NCBI RefSeq assembly: GCF_017874425.1
Contig: NZ_JAGGLL010000025.1
Coordinates: forward strand, 1 to 64,000
Origin: Clostridium punense
GTDB lineage: Bacteria; Bacillota; Clostridia; Clostridiales; Clostridiaceae
Length of the DNA: 64,000 nt
Direction: 5' to 3'
The notes beneath the pieces were generated by a model. The model had not been told where the DNA came from and ran no database searches. It worked only from the letters and a program-made list of their open reading frames with translations. The position numbers and the translations under genes are program-made. Below, piece by piece: positions 16,793-25,960 of this stretch (positions are counted from its first letter, which is position 1; each line of letters starts with the position of its first letter).

Positions 16793-17566
16793 CTACTTAT
16801 TTAGCAATTTATAGCTTAAGTCTATTATTGCCGCATTTTCTAAAGAGTTATATATTTCAACTTTCCCCTGTTTTTCTGCTGGGTTTAACATGGCATTGTC
16901 TTCTAAAATATTTTTTAGATGCCTTGAGGTACCATCACTTCCATCTATAACAGGTATATCCTGACCAAGAACATTTATTATAGAATCTCGTACAAAAGGA
17001 TAATGAGTGCAACCAAGTACCACTGCACCAATTTTGTCGCTATTTACTTCCTTAAACTTTTCTCTGAGATACTCCTCTACTACTCCACCTTCTATGTTTC
17101 CAGTTTCAATTAATTCAACTAATCCACCACAAGGAAGAGGTGCAATTTGAGCTTGAGATTTATACTTCTCCTGAAGAGCATTAAACTTTTTCTCCGCTAA
17201 AGTCATAGGTGTCGCCATAATTACCACGGCACCTTCCCTATTTAGTTCCACTGCTGGCTTTAAGGCTGGTTCTATTCCAATAATAGGTATATTCTTATAA
17301 AAGCTCCTAAGCTCCTCGATAGCTGCAGAAGTAGCAGTATTGCAAGCCACAACAACAGCCTTAACACCCTTTGAAAGTAAAAAGTCCACTGCTTTAAAGG
17401 ATAACTCTTGTACCTCCTCCACAGTCTTAACTCCATAAGGAGCATTTTTTGAATCTCCAAAATATATATAGTTTTCATTAGGCATAAGTTTCATAGCTTC
17501 TCTTAAAACACTTATACCTCCAACACCAGAATCAAAAAAACCTATACTTAACCTCTTTTTATCCAT
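16793..17566 (-). CDS. murI: Glutamate racemase
   Basis: 257 residues, typical length. Converts L-glutamate to D-glutamate for peptidoglycan precursor synthesis in the cytoplasm. The diagnostic motifs are present: [14 protein letters not shown] at the N-terminus, [10 protein letters not shown], the first catalytic Cys in VVACNTATS and the second in GCTHYP. The ATG at 17566 is preceded by AGGATGGTGA. It appears monocistronic. Confidence 0.97.
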   Translation of the reverse strand: MDKKRLSIGFFDSGVGGISVLREAMKLMPNENYIYFGDSKNAPYGVKTVEEVQELSFKAVDFLLSKGVKAVVVACNTATSAAIEELRSFYKNIPIIGIEPALKPAVELNREGAVVIMATPMTLAEKKFNALQEKYKSQAQIAPLPCGGLVELIETGNIEGGVVEEYLREKFKEVNSDKIGAVVLGCTHYPFVRDSIINVLGQDIPVIDGSDGTSRHLKNILEDNAMLNPAEKQGKVEIYNSLENAAIIDLSYKLLNK

Positions 17567-17936
17567 GCTATTGTCACCATCCTAAAATTGTATGTACATC
17601 TCTTAACGCCTTAAGCTTACACTTAAACTTATTTCACAGCTATAAAAAACTAAGATATCTATTTATAATAATCAATTAAAATCTATTCCCTATATACTAT
17701 GATACTACAGCTAGTTTTCTATTAAAAGGTAAATATTTACTATTATTAAATATTGCAAGGAAACTATTTATAATGTTTAATAACTACAGTTAAAATCTAG
17801 TTTGTAGCTTTGCTGCAATATATTATAAAGTATTCATAAATATAAAGTAATATCTCTTTATCTTAGTGGCATACTAGTAGAAATTACTAGTATCTCCTAA
17901 AGAACCTTTAGTAATAAAGTTAATTATGAAAGGGTA
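17567..17936. other. Divergent intergenic region, 370 bp
   Basis: AT-rich region between murI (minus) and the small membrane-protein gene (plus). It must hold both promoters. I see no ORF, repeat copy or clear structured RNA. Confidence 0.45.
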
Positions 17937-17942
17937 ATGAAA

Positions 17943-18230
17943 ATGAACTTTCCAGATATACAAACTAACTTTTGGGATGCAGTTATTGCAGTTCCCTTAA
18001 CTGTTATACTAACACAGTGTTTTAAGTTATTTCCCATACCACACAAATATTTTCCAACTATTGCAACAGTAATTGGGTTTATAATATCAATATTTTTTAG
18101 TCATAGAGGGGATCTAAGTGCTGGTCTTTTCATGGGTGGTTTTTATGGTTCAGCAGCAGTAGGATTATATTCTTCACTAAAAATGGGTTGGTTAACATAT
18201 AAAAAAAGAAAAGCTCGCCGCTTAGAGTAA
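17943..18230 (+). CDS. Small membrane protein, holin-like
   Basis: About 95 residues with two or three hydrophobic segments (FWDAVIAVPLTVILTQCF, FPTIATVIGFIISIFF and GLFMGGFYGSAAVGLYSSL) and a basic tail (KKRKARRLE). The size, topology and charged C-terminus resemble phage-type holins, but no lysis genes or prophage are nearby, so any such function is speculative. Two in-frame ATGs lie six bases apart (17937, 17943); the AAAGGG ribosome binding site gives better spacing to 17943. Confidence 0.65.
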   Translation: MNFPDIQTNFWDAVIAVPLTVILTQCFKLFPIPHKYFPTIATVIGFIISIFFSHRGDLSAGLFMGGFYGSAAVGLYSSLKMGWLTYKKRKARRLE

Positions 18231-18543
18231 TATAGCTTTCCTATTTTGTAGGAAGTAGAGTTTTGTATTTAGAGCTACTTAAAAATAATAACAATTATGT
18301 ATATACAAAACTTGTATGGACTTTTATTATTTTATAAAGGCTCTAATACTTAAATACTTATGGAATTTTAACTTTAAATCTGTAGGTAAGCTTCTAAGTA
18401 AGGTACATAAATCCTGTTAAATGAATACTTATATAGTAATATTACATGATTGCTCCCACTTAAGCACCTGGCAAGTTTTAGCATTTAAGGTGGTTTAGGG
18501 AGACTTTCTTGTGATCTATTATAAGTAACAAAGGGTGATAAAA
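18231..18543 (+). other. Intergenic region before the 93-residue gene
   Basis: AT-rich, about 300 bp. It carries the presumed promoter of the downstream small gene. No ORF or clear structure seen. Confidence 0.4.
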
Positions 18544-18825
18544 ATGAAGGATAGAAGCTATTGGGACAAACTGCTAGAAACCTTGTCCGAAGGGGTGGAG
18601 GAACTAGCAAAGGGCACCAACAACCTTATTGAAAACTCCAAATTAAAATATGAAATTCACAGCATAGAAGGAGACATAAAAAAACTTTTCTATGACATTG
18701 GCTCAGGCATATATGAGGATTATAAATGTGGAGATATTAACCTAAAAGAGTATGAAGATATCTTTAAAACTATCCATACCTTAGAAAAGAAGATAGACAA
18801 ATTAAAGAAAAAATTAATTACCTAA
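18544..18825 (+). CDS. Unknown small coiled-coil protein, 93 residues
   Basis: Soluble, highly charged and helical, with two likely coiled-coil stretches (KLLETLSEGVEELAKGTNNL and TIHTLEKKIDKLKKKL). No known family recognised. An AAAGGGTG ribosome binding site fits the ATG at 18544; a GTG at 18535 lies inside that site and is unlikely. A strong terminator follows at 18873. It is flanked by unrelated genes, so function is not inferable. Confidence 0.65.
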   Translation: MKDRSYWDKLLETLSEGVEELAKGTNNLIENSKLKYEIHSIEGDIKKLFYDIGSGIYEDYKCGDINLKEYEDIFKTIHTLEKKIDKLKKKLIT

Positions 18826-18872
18826 ATATTTTTCTACACCATGTAAGTTCTCAGAACCATATACAGAAATAT

Positions 18873-18898
18873 AAAAGGTGTGCTTTTGCACACCTTTT
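18873..18898 (+). terminator. Rho-independent terminator
   Basis: AAAAGGTGTGC and GCACACCTTTT arms, near-perfect stem with a short T loop. It ends the 93-residue gene on the plus strand. Symmetry lets it also act on the convergent MATE transcript. Confidence 0.8.
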
Positions 18899-18968
18899 GT
18901 TTGAATTATAAGTAAAATTATATACAAGCAAATTTATATTAACTCTTATTTAAAATTCTTAGTTTCTA

Positions 18969-20336
18969 TTATGCTACTCTAGCTTCCATCTCTTGCTGCT
19001 TTAAAATCTTCAATTCTCTCATTACAAAAAACACAGTAATTATTGAAGCAACAGCATCTGAGGTTGGCCCTGAAATCCAAACTCCATTAAGACCAAAGAT
19101 TGGCGGAAGGATTAAAAGTAATGGTATTAATACTATTACTTGTCTTATAAGACTTAAAAACATAGATATTTTTGCTTTTCCTATTGCTTGGAAGTAGTTT
19201 GTACTGATAACTTGGAAGCCTATAACTGGAAGCATTGAAAGATAAATTCTAATACCATGAGTTCCAATGGCAACAAGATCTGCATTACTATTAAATATTT
19301 TTATAATACTTGGTGCAGCAAGCTCCACTACTAAAAATCCAGTGGTGGTCACAGCCACAGCTGCAATAACAGCAAGCATCCAAGCCTTTTTAACTCTTTT
19401 ATAGTTTTTAGCTCCATAGTTATATCCAATAATAGGCTGAGAGCCTTGGTTTATTCCAAAAACAGGCATTAGGCACATCATTGCAACACTAGAGATTACC
19501 CCCATAGCACCAATTGCAAAATCTCCTCCATGAGTTAGTAAGGCCTTATTAGAAATAACTCCAACAAGACTTGCTGCAAGCTGCATAAAAAATGGAGACA
19601 TTCCAATTGCAAATATTCCTTTTACAATTTCCTTATCTAGCTTAAAGTTTTTCTTCTTAAGCTTTAAAATGCTCTTTCCTCTTGTAAAGTGATATACAAC
19701 CCAAATTGTACTCGCAAGCTGTGCTATAACTGTAGCAATAGCAGCCCCAGCTACACCCATGTTAAATACAAAAATAAAAATTGGGTCTAGTACAGTATTT
19801 GTAATTGCTCCAAGAAGCATAGTATACATAGCAATCTTAGGGTTTCCCTCTGATCTTATAGCTGCATTAAGTCCAAAGCCTATATTTTGAATTACTCCAC
19901 CTGCTATAATAATTCCAATATATTCTTTAGCATAAGGCAAAATGTTCTCACTAGCCCCAAAGGCAACTAATATCTTATCCAAAAAAGGAAAAGTTACTAC
20001 CGCTAAGGTTACTAAAATTATAATAACTAACATAAGTGCATTTCCAAGAATCTTATCAGCTTCATCCTTCTTTTGTTGTCCTAACCTTATAGATATTAAA
20101 GCTGCTGAACCTATACCTACTAACATTCCAAAGGCCATTATTACTGTAGAAATTGGAAAAGTTACTGTTACTCCTGAAAGAGCAAGTTCTCCGATTCCCC
20201 CTGGTATTTGTCCTATAAATATTCTATCTACTATATTATAAAGTGCATTTACAATCATACCTATAATTGCGGGAACTGAAAACTTCAAAAGTAACTTCCC
20301 TATGGACTCTTGTCCTAATTCTGTTGTTCTATCCAT
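18969..20336 (-). CDS. MATE-family multidrug efflux transporter (MepA-like)
   Basis: 455 residues with about 12 hydrophobic membrane segments, the normal MATE size. Exports cationic drugs or dyes by Na+ or H+ antiport at the cytoplasmic membrane. The N-terminal RTTELGQESIGKLLLKFSVPAIIGM and the AINQGSQPIIGYNYGAKNYKR stretch near the middle are typical of the MepA branch. Its ATG follows the TAA of the MarR gene without a gap (GATTAAATG), so the two are translationally coupled and probably under MarR control, as in mepRA. The substrate is unknown. Confidence 0.93.
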   Translation of the reverse strand: MDRTTELGQESIGKLLLKFSVPAIIGMIVNALYNIVDRIFIGQIPGGIGELALSGVTVTFPISTVIMAFGMLVGIGSAALISIRLGQQKKDEADKILGNALMLVIIILVTLAVVTFPFLDKILVAFGASENILPYAKEYIGIIIAGGVIQNIGFGLNAAIRSEGNPKIAMYTMLLGAITNTVLDPIFIFVFNMGVAGAAIATVIAQLASTIWVVYHFTRGKSILKLKKKNFKLDKEIVKGIFAIGMSPFFMQLAASLVGVISNKALLTHGGDFAIGAMGVISSVAMMCLMPVFGINQGSQPIIGYNYGAKNYKRVKKAWMLAVIAAVAVTTTGFLVVELAAPSIIKIFNSNADLVAIGTHGIRIYLSMLPVIGFQVISTNYFQAIGKAKISMFLSLIRQVIVLIPLLLILPPIFGLNGVWISGPTSDAVASIITVFFVMRELKILKQQEMEARVA

Positions 20337-20774
20337 TTAATCACCTTGTCTTTCCTCTAAATTATTGTACATTTTCTTTAGCCAACAAACTAATAGTTGT
20401 TGTTCTTCTCTCATAAAACCCTTAAACATTGTGTCCCTTACATGGAGGAACTCTTTAAAGCTTTCTTCCTTTACTGCTTTCCCTTCCTCTGTAAGATATA
20501 GTCTATTTATCCTAGCATCTTCATTATCATGAACTCTTTTAATAAGTCCCTTTTCTTCCAAGGAGGATACCAGACCAGTAAAGGTTGCAGGCTTAATCTC
20601 TAGTATTTGCTGAATTTCTCTTTGAGATTGTCCTTCTCTTCCGCAAAGTTCAAGTAAAACTCCAAGTTGAGCACTAGTAATATTATATTTTAAAAGCCTT
20701 GCATCTTGATAGGTTGTCATTTTTCTACCTAAAAGCTTAATCCAGTAACCTAATCTTAGTTCTTCATCTTCCAT
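20337..20774 (-). CDS. MarR-family repressor of the MATE efflux gene
   Basis: 145 residues, typical winged-helix MarR. The DNA-binding region is visible in LLELCGREGQSQREIQQILEIKPATFTGLVSSLEEKGLIKRVHD, with the wing DARINRLYLTEEG. A GGAGG ribosome binding site precedes the ATG at 20774. It is the first gene of a two-gene operon with the MATE pump. Its own promoter contains a palindrome between -35 and -10, which points to autorepression relieved by a pump substrate. Confidence 0.93.
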   Translation of the reverse strand: MEDEELRLGYWIKLLGRKMTTYQDARLLKYNITSAQLGVLLELCGREGQSQREIQQILEIKPATFTGLVSSLEEKGLIKRVHDNEDARINRLYLTEEGKAVKEESFKEFLHVRDTMFKGFMREEQQLLVCWLKKMYNNLEERQGD

Positions 20775-20803
20775 AATTACTTAGCCTCCTAACTAATCCT
20801 ATA

Positions 20804-20832
20804 ATATTTTATTAGTTAATTAGTAATAAGTC
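20804..20832 (-). promoter_or_regulatory. marR-MATE promoter with operator-like palindrome in the spacer
   Basis: On the minus strand TTGACT (20832-20827), 17 bases, TAAAAT (20809-20804): a good vegetative promoter. The spacer coincides with an imperfect palindrome (20807-20827, ends TTATTA and TAATAA), the expected size and place for a MarR dimer site. Confidence 0.65.
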
Positions 20833-20995
20833 AACCCAATATCTTAATAAACAAATATTTAACAAGTCTTCCTCTTAAATGTAAAAGACTAGGATATTAA
20901 ATTTGTATCCTAGCCTTTTATAACTTTTATTAAATTATATGGTAATTTAATTAACAGCAAATTATTGAATTGAATTTATAATTCATACTTATTAA

Positions 20996-21532
20996 TTACT
21001 TGCTTAATAATTCTTCTATTTTTTCTTTTATATATTCTTTTAACTCTTTTTCTCCAATATATGTGTTCTCATCCACATCACTTGGTTTTACTCTAAAGAA
21101 GTTTATGATTAATTTATTTCCTGAAATTATATACTCATCAGAGTGAAGTGGTGAGAAGATTACTTCTACTTCCTCAAACTTATCGCTGCCCTTAACATCT
21201 TTAAGCTGAGAAGCTAAAGAATCTAAGTTTAATCTTTTTATTGGATTTGCCATAGACTTAGTATATTCTAAATCTTCCATCATCCACATATTATTGTTCC
21301 AGAACTTCTTTTCTTTCTTGTTACCAGTAAAACGCTCTCTATTTTTTATAGCACTTAATGCTCTTCTAACAGACTCTTCGTTAAATTCTTCGTCATAAGC
21401 GGCACTTAATGCAGGCATTTTAGCTACATCATAAAAAAAGCTTTCTGGTATATTGTCTTTCTCGCTAGCTGCTTGCCAATAATATAGCATAGCTTCCACT
21501 GCTTCTAGATTTAATCTAATCCTTTGTAACAT
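20996..21532 (-). CDS. Unknown protein, 178 residues
   Basis: Soluble, acidic protein with no signal peptide. I do not recognise a family with confidence. The N-terminal half is helical (EAVEAMLYYWQAASEKDNIPESF), and the centre has an aromatic patch (KKFWNNNMWMMEDLEYTK). The second half looks beta-rich (EEVEVIFSPLHSDEYIISGNKLIINFF) with a Lys/Glu helix at the end. The ATG at 21532 has a GGGAAGA site. It stands alone; the downstream repeat-free 160 bp and the upstream repeat copy B give no functional hint. Confidence 0.7.
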   Translation of the reverse strand: MLQRIRLNLEAVEAMLYYWQAASEKDNIPESFFYDVAKMPALSAAYDEEFNEESVRRALSAIKNRERFTGNKKEKKFWNNNMWMMEDLEYTKSMANPIKRLNLDSLASQLKDVKGSDKFEEVEVIFSPLHSDEYIISGNKLIINFFRVKPSDVDENTYIGEKELKEYIKEKIEELLSK

Positions 21533-21682
21533 AACAATCTTCCCTTCTTCTATAAATATAGTGCTGTAAGTTTAATATACCCTTTTATATAATAAACTCC
21601 AACATATTTTGCAATTAAAACTTAATTTTAGTTAATATTTTTAGAATAATTGCTCTCAATTCTAAGACATTAATTTAAAGTT

Positions 21683-21842
21683 AGGCATTTGAAAATAAAT
21701 AACAAGTCAAAGATGTGAAGGATATTTTTAGTTAGGCAAGGAAACAGGTTCCGCAGATAGTATCACTATCTAAGGGTTCTGTTGACGCAGTATAACTAAA
21801 AATAGACAAACATACTGACTTATTTATTTTTTGAAAATGCCT
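21683..21842 (+). repeat. Dispersed repeat family 1, copy B (160-bp form)
   Basis: Same core and ends as copy A but without the extra hairpin. Both terminal repeats carry the matching change (AGGCATTT and AAATGCCT in place of AGGCATCT and AGATGCCT). The small core stem has a different loop (GATAGTATCACTATC). It lies in the 613-bp gap 21533-22145, which otherwise holds no gene I can support. Confidence 0.85.
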
Positions 21843-22145
21843 TAATTGCTAACACTCTAATAAATAAAACTAAAACCTATGAACCGTGCTTAATTCCTAC
21901 TGTAAAAGCATTTGCAAAATGATTACTAACACCATTATACAGCAAAAACCCGATAATAATCCATTTATCATAAGCAAATTTTCACTTTTTTCATAGTATA
22001 TATCAAGGGACCAAATTTCACTCTGAATTTACATGAATTTCTCTTGGTTTCTTTAAGACTTTTGGAGTTTATTTAGAGTTATATCCTTGCTTTAAAAGCT
22101 TATTATCTACCCCTAGGTTACAGTAAGATGAAGGAGAAGAAAAAA

Positions 22146-22421
22146 ATGAGCAATACGGATAATACACAACCAAACCCTGACCATAAGACCTGTAATTGCA
22201 AAAATGGAAACTGTAAAGATAGCAGTGATTACACTTGCAAGAAGGATAGCTGTAACTGTGGCAGCGGCTGCAATTGTGGTGAGAATTGTACTTGTAATAC
22301 TCTCAGTGCACCTATTTCTAGCCCCCCTAGTAATGGTATTTCTGAAGTCACAACGAAAAAAAACACTTGTACTTTATTTACATTAAGCAACATTATTATT
22401 ATTGACTTAGATGAGAATTAA
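22146..22421 (+). CDS. Cys-rich small protein, metallothionein-like N-terminal half
   Basis: 91 residues. Eleven cysteines, ten of them within about 37 residues, many as CNC, CNCG and CTC pairs (HKTCNCKNGNC, SCNCGSGCNCGENCTC). This spacing suggests binding of a soft metal or a metal cluster; there is no zinc-finger or ferredoxin pattern. The C-terminal third is different: Ser/Pro-rich, then a hydrophobic NIIIID stretch. The start is the ATG at 22146, because the AAGGAG ribosome binding site lies inside the longer reading frame starting at 22128. It converges on the UvrD/LexA-like fusion gene and shares its terminator. Function is not established. Confidence 0.65.
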   Translation: MSNTDNTQPNPDHKTCNCKNGNCKDSSDYTCKKDSCNCGSGCNCGENCTCNTLSAPISSPPSNGISEVTTKKNTCTLFTLSNIIIIDLDEN

Positions 22422-22520
22422 TCTTTACATTGTCAAAGTCACACTTAGTAGAGTCCTTCTTGAAGCACAAATGCTTAAGAAGCTTCTAAAGATAAAACCA
22501 GCATAGACTTAATAAAAATT

Positions 22521-22558
22521 ACCCCCTAGGTTGCAATAATGCTTCTGGCCTAGGGGGT
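22521..22558. terminator. Bidirectional terminator between convergent genes
   Basis: ACCCCCTAGG (22521-22530) and CCTAGGGGGT (22549-22558), a 10-bp GC-rich stem with T-runs on both sides (TGCTGTTTTT on plus, TAATTTTTATT on minus). Confidence 0.85.
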
Positions 22559-22565
22559 GCTGTTT

Positions 22566-24203
22566 TTATCTTTTACTTATTACTCCAATAGCTGTTCCCA
22601 TTATCATAGCATCTTCACTTTCTATTTTTATTGGGTCATACTTTGGATTTTCAGGTAATAGGAATATACCCTCTTTTTTAATGGAAAGCCTTTTTAAAGT
22701 AGCATTACCATCTAAGTCTACTGCAACGATGTCATTATTATTTGCAATGGTTTGCTGCCTTATAAGTACATAGTCACCATCATGTATATTGGCTCCTATC
22801 ATACTATCCCCTTTAACTTTTAACATAAAGGCATCCTTTACCCCCTTAAGCCAGTAGGTTGGAACGCTGAAGTTCCCTTCAAACTCATCACTGATAAGGA
22901 TTGGCTCTCCTGCTGCAATGTCACTATAAACAGGCACTGACCTTAATTCATCCTCACCAAGAGTTTCACCACTTCCATTTGGGTCTAGTATTACCTCTCT
23001 AGAACTTCCACTATCCACTGCAAAGTCATACTCCATCTTGTGTCTTATATCCCTAAAGTTAAAATAGTCCATATATAAATTTCTCATTTTCTTCTTCTCA
23101 CTAATCATTTCTTGTTCTAATAAAGTTTCATTGCATTTTTGATCATCTAGCTTTACATCTAATAAACTTCCATCCTTTTCGTTCAAGGAAGTATCATTGC
23201 TTTGCTCTCTTAAAGTCTCTTCACCGCTGCTTACAAAAATCTTTAATAAGCTATCCGCTTCTCTTGGGGTGTTAACTTCTATAAGCTTATCTATGCTTAA
23301 CCCTTCTTCTTTAGGCTCTAGCTTTTCTTTAAATTTAATAGTCTTATATTTCTCTCCATCTATACCTTTAATAGATTTATGGCTATTAAAGTAAGAATAC
23401 TCACAAAGATTGTCCACTTTATTTTCAACTATAACAAAATTGCTATAAGGCTTATCCCATAATAGCTTTCTTACAACCTTTAACTGAAGTCCTGTTAATA
23501 TTTCACTATTATCTATGAATATATGAGTATATTTCTCACTACTGTTTTTTTCAGCTTCCTTTAGCACTAAGGCCTCTTTAGCAAAAGAATCTACTAAATT
23601 AGAACTTATTAATCTATCCTCATAAACTTTTAAAAGCTTATATATAGCTTCCCTTGAAGAAGAATTTTTAGGAACTTTCTTACCTCTTCCTTTTCTAATG
23701 AATCCTTGATAAGCTTCTAGGGTTTCTAACTGATTTGCCCTTATATAATCAATTTCCTCAAGAAGAAATTTTGTATTTTCCTTATTTAATAATTTTGACT
23801 TTGGGTAGGCGACTTTTACCTTTTCAATTCCCTCTAAAAGCATAGCTTCTCTTTCTTTAAAGCCTTCTACAAATTTATAAGTTTTCTTACTACTTCTCTC
23901 ATGAGCGGTAAAATGCTTGTGTGTTAGCTCATTTATTGATAATACTTCAAAGGAATTGTCTATACTGCTAAAAAAAGTTAAATTACTACTATTATCTTTG
24001 AAGTTATTATATGTATCCTTAATTTTGTTCTTATCATCACTAGTTATAAATAATATGTTATCCTCTCTATAGAGGCAGTAATCTGTACTTAAGTATGCTG
24101 CTCTTTTAACAGCTTCACAGGTTTTTCCTGTACTTTTTTCTCCTTGTAGAAGAAAAAATCTTCCACTTTTAAAATTATTTCTAACAGGTTTTTTCTCTTT
24201 CAA
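22566..24203 (-). CDS. Fusion: UvrD-like ATPase remnant plus LexA-like S24 autoprotease
   Basis: 545 residues. The C-terminal 130 form a LexA/CI S24 peptidase domain with a self-cleavage site Ala431-Gly432 (IAAGEP), nucleophile Ser467 (KGDSM) and general-base Lys504 (ATLKRL), all present. The N-terminal part resembles a superfamily I helicase core: Walker A GEKSTGKT at 21-28, a 1B-like segment EEIDYIRANQLETLEAYQGF with KGRGKKV, and a motif II position reading FIDNSEI (about 229-235) where a helicase has DExx. The second RecA-like domain is missing, so unwinding is unlikely. No HTH is visible. The start is a TTG at 24203 with GGGGGTGA. It may be a DNA-damage-cleaved regulator that senses DNA through the helicase-like part; that is inference. 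Confidence 0.8.
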   Translation of the reverse strand: MKEKKPVRNNFKSGRFFLLQGEKSTGKTCEAVKRAAYLSTDYCLYREDNILFITSDDKNKIKDTYNNFKDNSSNLTFFSSIDNSFEVLSINELTHKHFTAHERSSKKTYKFVEGFKEREAMLLEGIEKVKVAYPKSKLLNKENTKFLLEEIDYIRANQLETLEAYQGFIRKGRGKKVPKNSSSREAIYKLLKVYEDRLISSNLVDSFAKEALVLKEAEKNSSEKYTHIFIDNSEILTGLQLKVVRKLLWDKPYSNFVIVENKVDNLCEYSYFNSHKSIKGIDGEKYKTIKFKEKLEPKEEGLSIDKLIEVNTPREADSLLKIFVSSGEETLREQSNDTSLNEKDGSLLDVKLDDQKCNETLLEQEMISEKKKMRNLYMDYFNFRDIRHKMEYDFAVDSGSSREVILDPNGSGETLGEDELRSVPVYSDIAAGEPILISDEFEGNFSVPTYWLKGVKDAFMLKVKGDSMIGANIHDGDYVLIRQQTIANNNDIVAVDLDGNATLKRLSIKKEGIFLLPENPKYDPIKIESEDAMIMGTAIGVISKR

Positions 24204-24227
24204 AATTTCACCCCCTTAAAACTTTTA

Positions 24228-24360
24228 TTAAATAATGAACAAGTTCATTTTGTTAACAACTTTGGAAGCAGATTTTCACTGCCACCAAAGCATATTTTAT
24301 AAGCTGAACAACTGCCACTTTAGAATATGGTAGCCTCGAAGCTTCCAAAATGTTGTTAAG
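24228..24360. repeat. Dispersed repeat family 2, copy 1
   Basis: It starts TTAAATAATGAACAAGTTCA and contains ACTGCCACTT and a TGTTGTTAAG end. AACAACTTTGGAAGC near the start pairs with GCTTCCAAAATGTTGTT near the end. It matches 39431-39531. The rest of the gap to 24657 is AT-rich without a gene. Confidence 0.6.
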
Positions 24361-24657
24361 TTTTGCAATAGATTCAGCCCTTATTAAAACCTTAAGGCCT
24401 TAGATCAAACAACATAAAAGCCAATGAATTTAAGCTAAATAAAGTACTCTTATGAAAACAAAATACTTTGTGAAATGAAGTTGTTTTTTTTAAATTAAGT
24501 ATCTAGCACTTATAAAAGCATTTAGATTTAAAAAGCTAACTACTTTTATAACTTTATATACTAAAATATAATATTTGCCTGCAATTTTACATATTATTAT
24601 ACCATAAAATTCTTAAAAACTCATTGGAATATAATGTAAATATCCTTGATATTTAGC

Positions 24658-25794
24658 TTATCTAGTCATTTTTCTTACTAAGGTAGAAGTCCAAATGGCT
24701 ACCATAATTACTCCTGCAATAATTTCTAAATTAGCTACAAACATACTTACCATTCCATGTGGAACTAGATTGCCATACCCAACAGTGCAAAAGGTAACTA
24801 TACTAAAATGAATAGAATAAAGAAAGTCTATTAAAAACTCTATAACTCCATTAGGCATAGACAAGTCGTGGTAATCAATAATTCCAATCTTGGTTTCTAT
24901 TCCTGTAAATAAATATATAACTGCGCAAATTAAAATTATAAGTAAGGAAACTCCAAAGCTTCTATAGGGCTTTTCCCCATAGCCACAAACAAAGTTTGAG
25001 CAGCTTGACACCAGTCTTTTCATCCCTTTTAAAGTTCTGTGCTTTGCTCTTTTACTTTCATAAAAACATTCTCCATACTTATCCTGTATATCATTTTTTA
25101 AATACTGATTACCAAAGGCCATGTAGCTGTTAGAAATGTTTAAGTCTTTCTTATTACAAGGGTGAGTGGAGTTATTTCTTAGGCAATAATAATTATCTTT
25201 ATAATTAAAAGGTCCAATATAGGAGCCATAACTTACCTTGGTGTATCCACTTTCATTTAAGAACATTATATCCATAGAACAACTAGTGTCCTTTATAATA
25301 CAGTCCATAAGATTACAATCATCAATAAACCTAACAGAGCTATAACTATTCCCTATAAGATTACAGTTAGCTATAAAGGTATCCTTAAAAGAAGCTACAT
25401 TTAGCTTACATCTTTTTATGAGGATTCCACTTAAGTTGCATTTATAAAAAGATGTTCTTTCGATGGCTCCACCGAAAATCTCCATAAAGGTCTCATGTCC
25501 AATGTTACATCTTTCAAACTTACAAAGATAAAAATTACAGTTTTCAAAAACTACATTTGAAAATCTAATATTTTTAAACTGAATTTCTTTAAAAGTGCAG
25601 CCTACATAAGCTACATCTGAGAATCCTTCTTCTAATATACCTGTGGTGCTATTAAAATTTTTATTTTCTACTCTTGTTTTAACTAAGTCTAGTAAGTCAT
25701 TAGGACCTATATTTCTACTTCCACTAATAAAATTACACTTAATATTATCTACTACACTTTTACACAAATAGCTAAACAGGCTTTTTTTTCTCAT
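24658..25794 (-). CDS. Two-TM potassium channel with N-terminal pentapeptide repeats
   Basis: 378 residues. Residues about 55-190 form a pentapeptide-repeat solenoid (FKNIRFSNVVFENCNFYLCKF, then CNLSGILIKRCKL), with every fifth position hydrophobic. Near the C-terminus are a membrane helix (VSLLIILICAVIYLF), a pore loop with the K+ selectivity filter TVGYG (337-341) and a second helix (ANLEIIAGVIMVAIW). Thus an Ion_trans_2 type potassium channel in the plasma membrane, with a cytosolic solenoid instead of an RCK gating domain. The ATG at 25794 has a GGAGAGAT site. It is divergent from the sensor kinase gene, 166 bp apart. The gating signal is unknown. Confidence 0.88.
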   Translation of the reverse strand: MRKKSLFSYLCKSVVDNIKCNFISGSRNIGPNDLLDLVKTRVENKNFNSTTGILEEGFSDVAYVGCTFKEIQFKNIRFSNVVFENCNFYLCKFERCNIGHETFMEIFGGAIERTSFYKCNLSGILIKRCKLNVASFKDTFIANCNLIGNSYSSVRFIDDCNLMDCIIKDTSCSMDIMFLNESGYTKVSYGSYIGPFNYKDNYYCLRNNSTHPCNKKDLNISNSYMAFGNQYLKNDIQDKYGECFYESKRAKHRTLKGMKRLVSSCSNFVCGYGEKPYRSFGVSLLIILICAVIYLFTGIETKIGIIDYHDLSMPNGVIEFLIDFLYSIHFSIVTFCTVGYGNLVPHGMVSMFVANLEIIAGVIMVAIWTSTLVRKMTR

Positions 25795-25960
25795 GAGATC
25801 TCTCCATAATCATAAAATATAATAAATTGACAAAATAGTGATAGAATACTCTTAATATTGTAAATTATGCTAAAATTCCTGTTCAAACCTCTTGTATTCC
25901 CCCCTATAACTCATGATATAATTTTGTCATAGACTGTATTAGTTGGGGGATATTTTTATT

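Noticed and set aside
17943-18230. Prophage lysis module based on the holin-like protein
   Set aside because: No endolysin, structural phage genes or integrase nearby.
18969-20241. Plus-strand open frame antisense to the MATE gene
   Set aside because: Shadow of a real membrane-protein gene; Pro/Ile-rich translation without a ribosome binding site. The same holds for the many open frames opposite the csp, ABC and topB genes.
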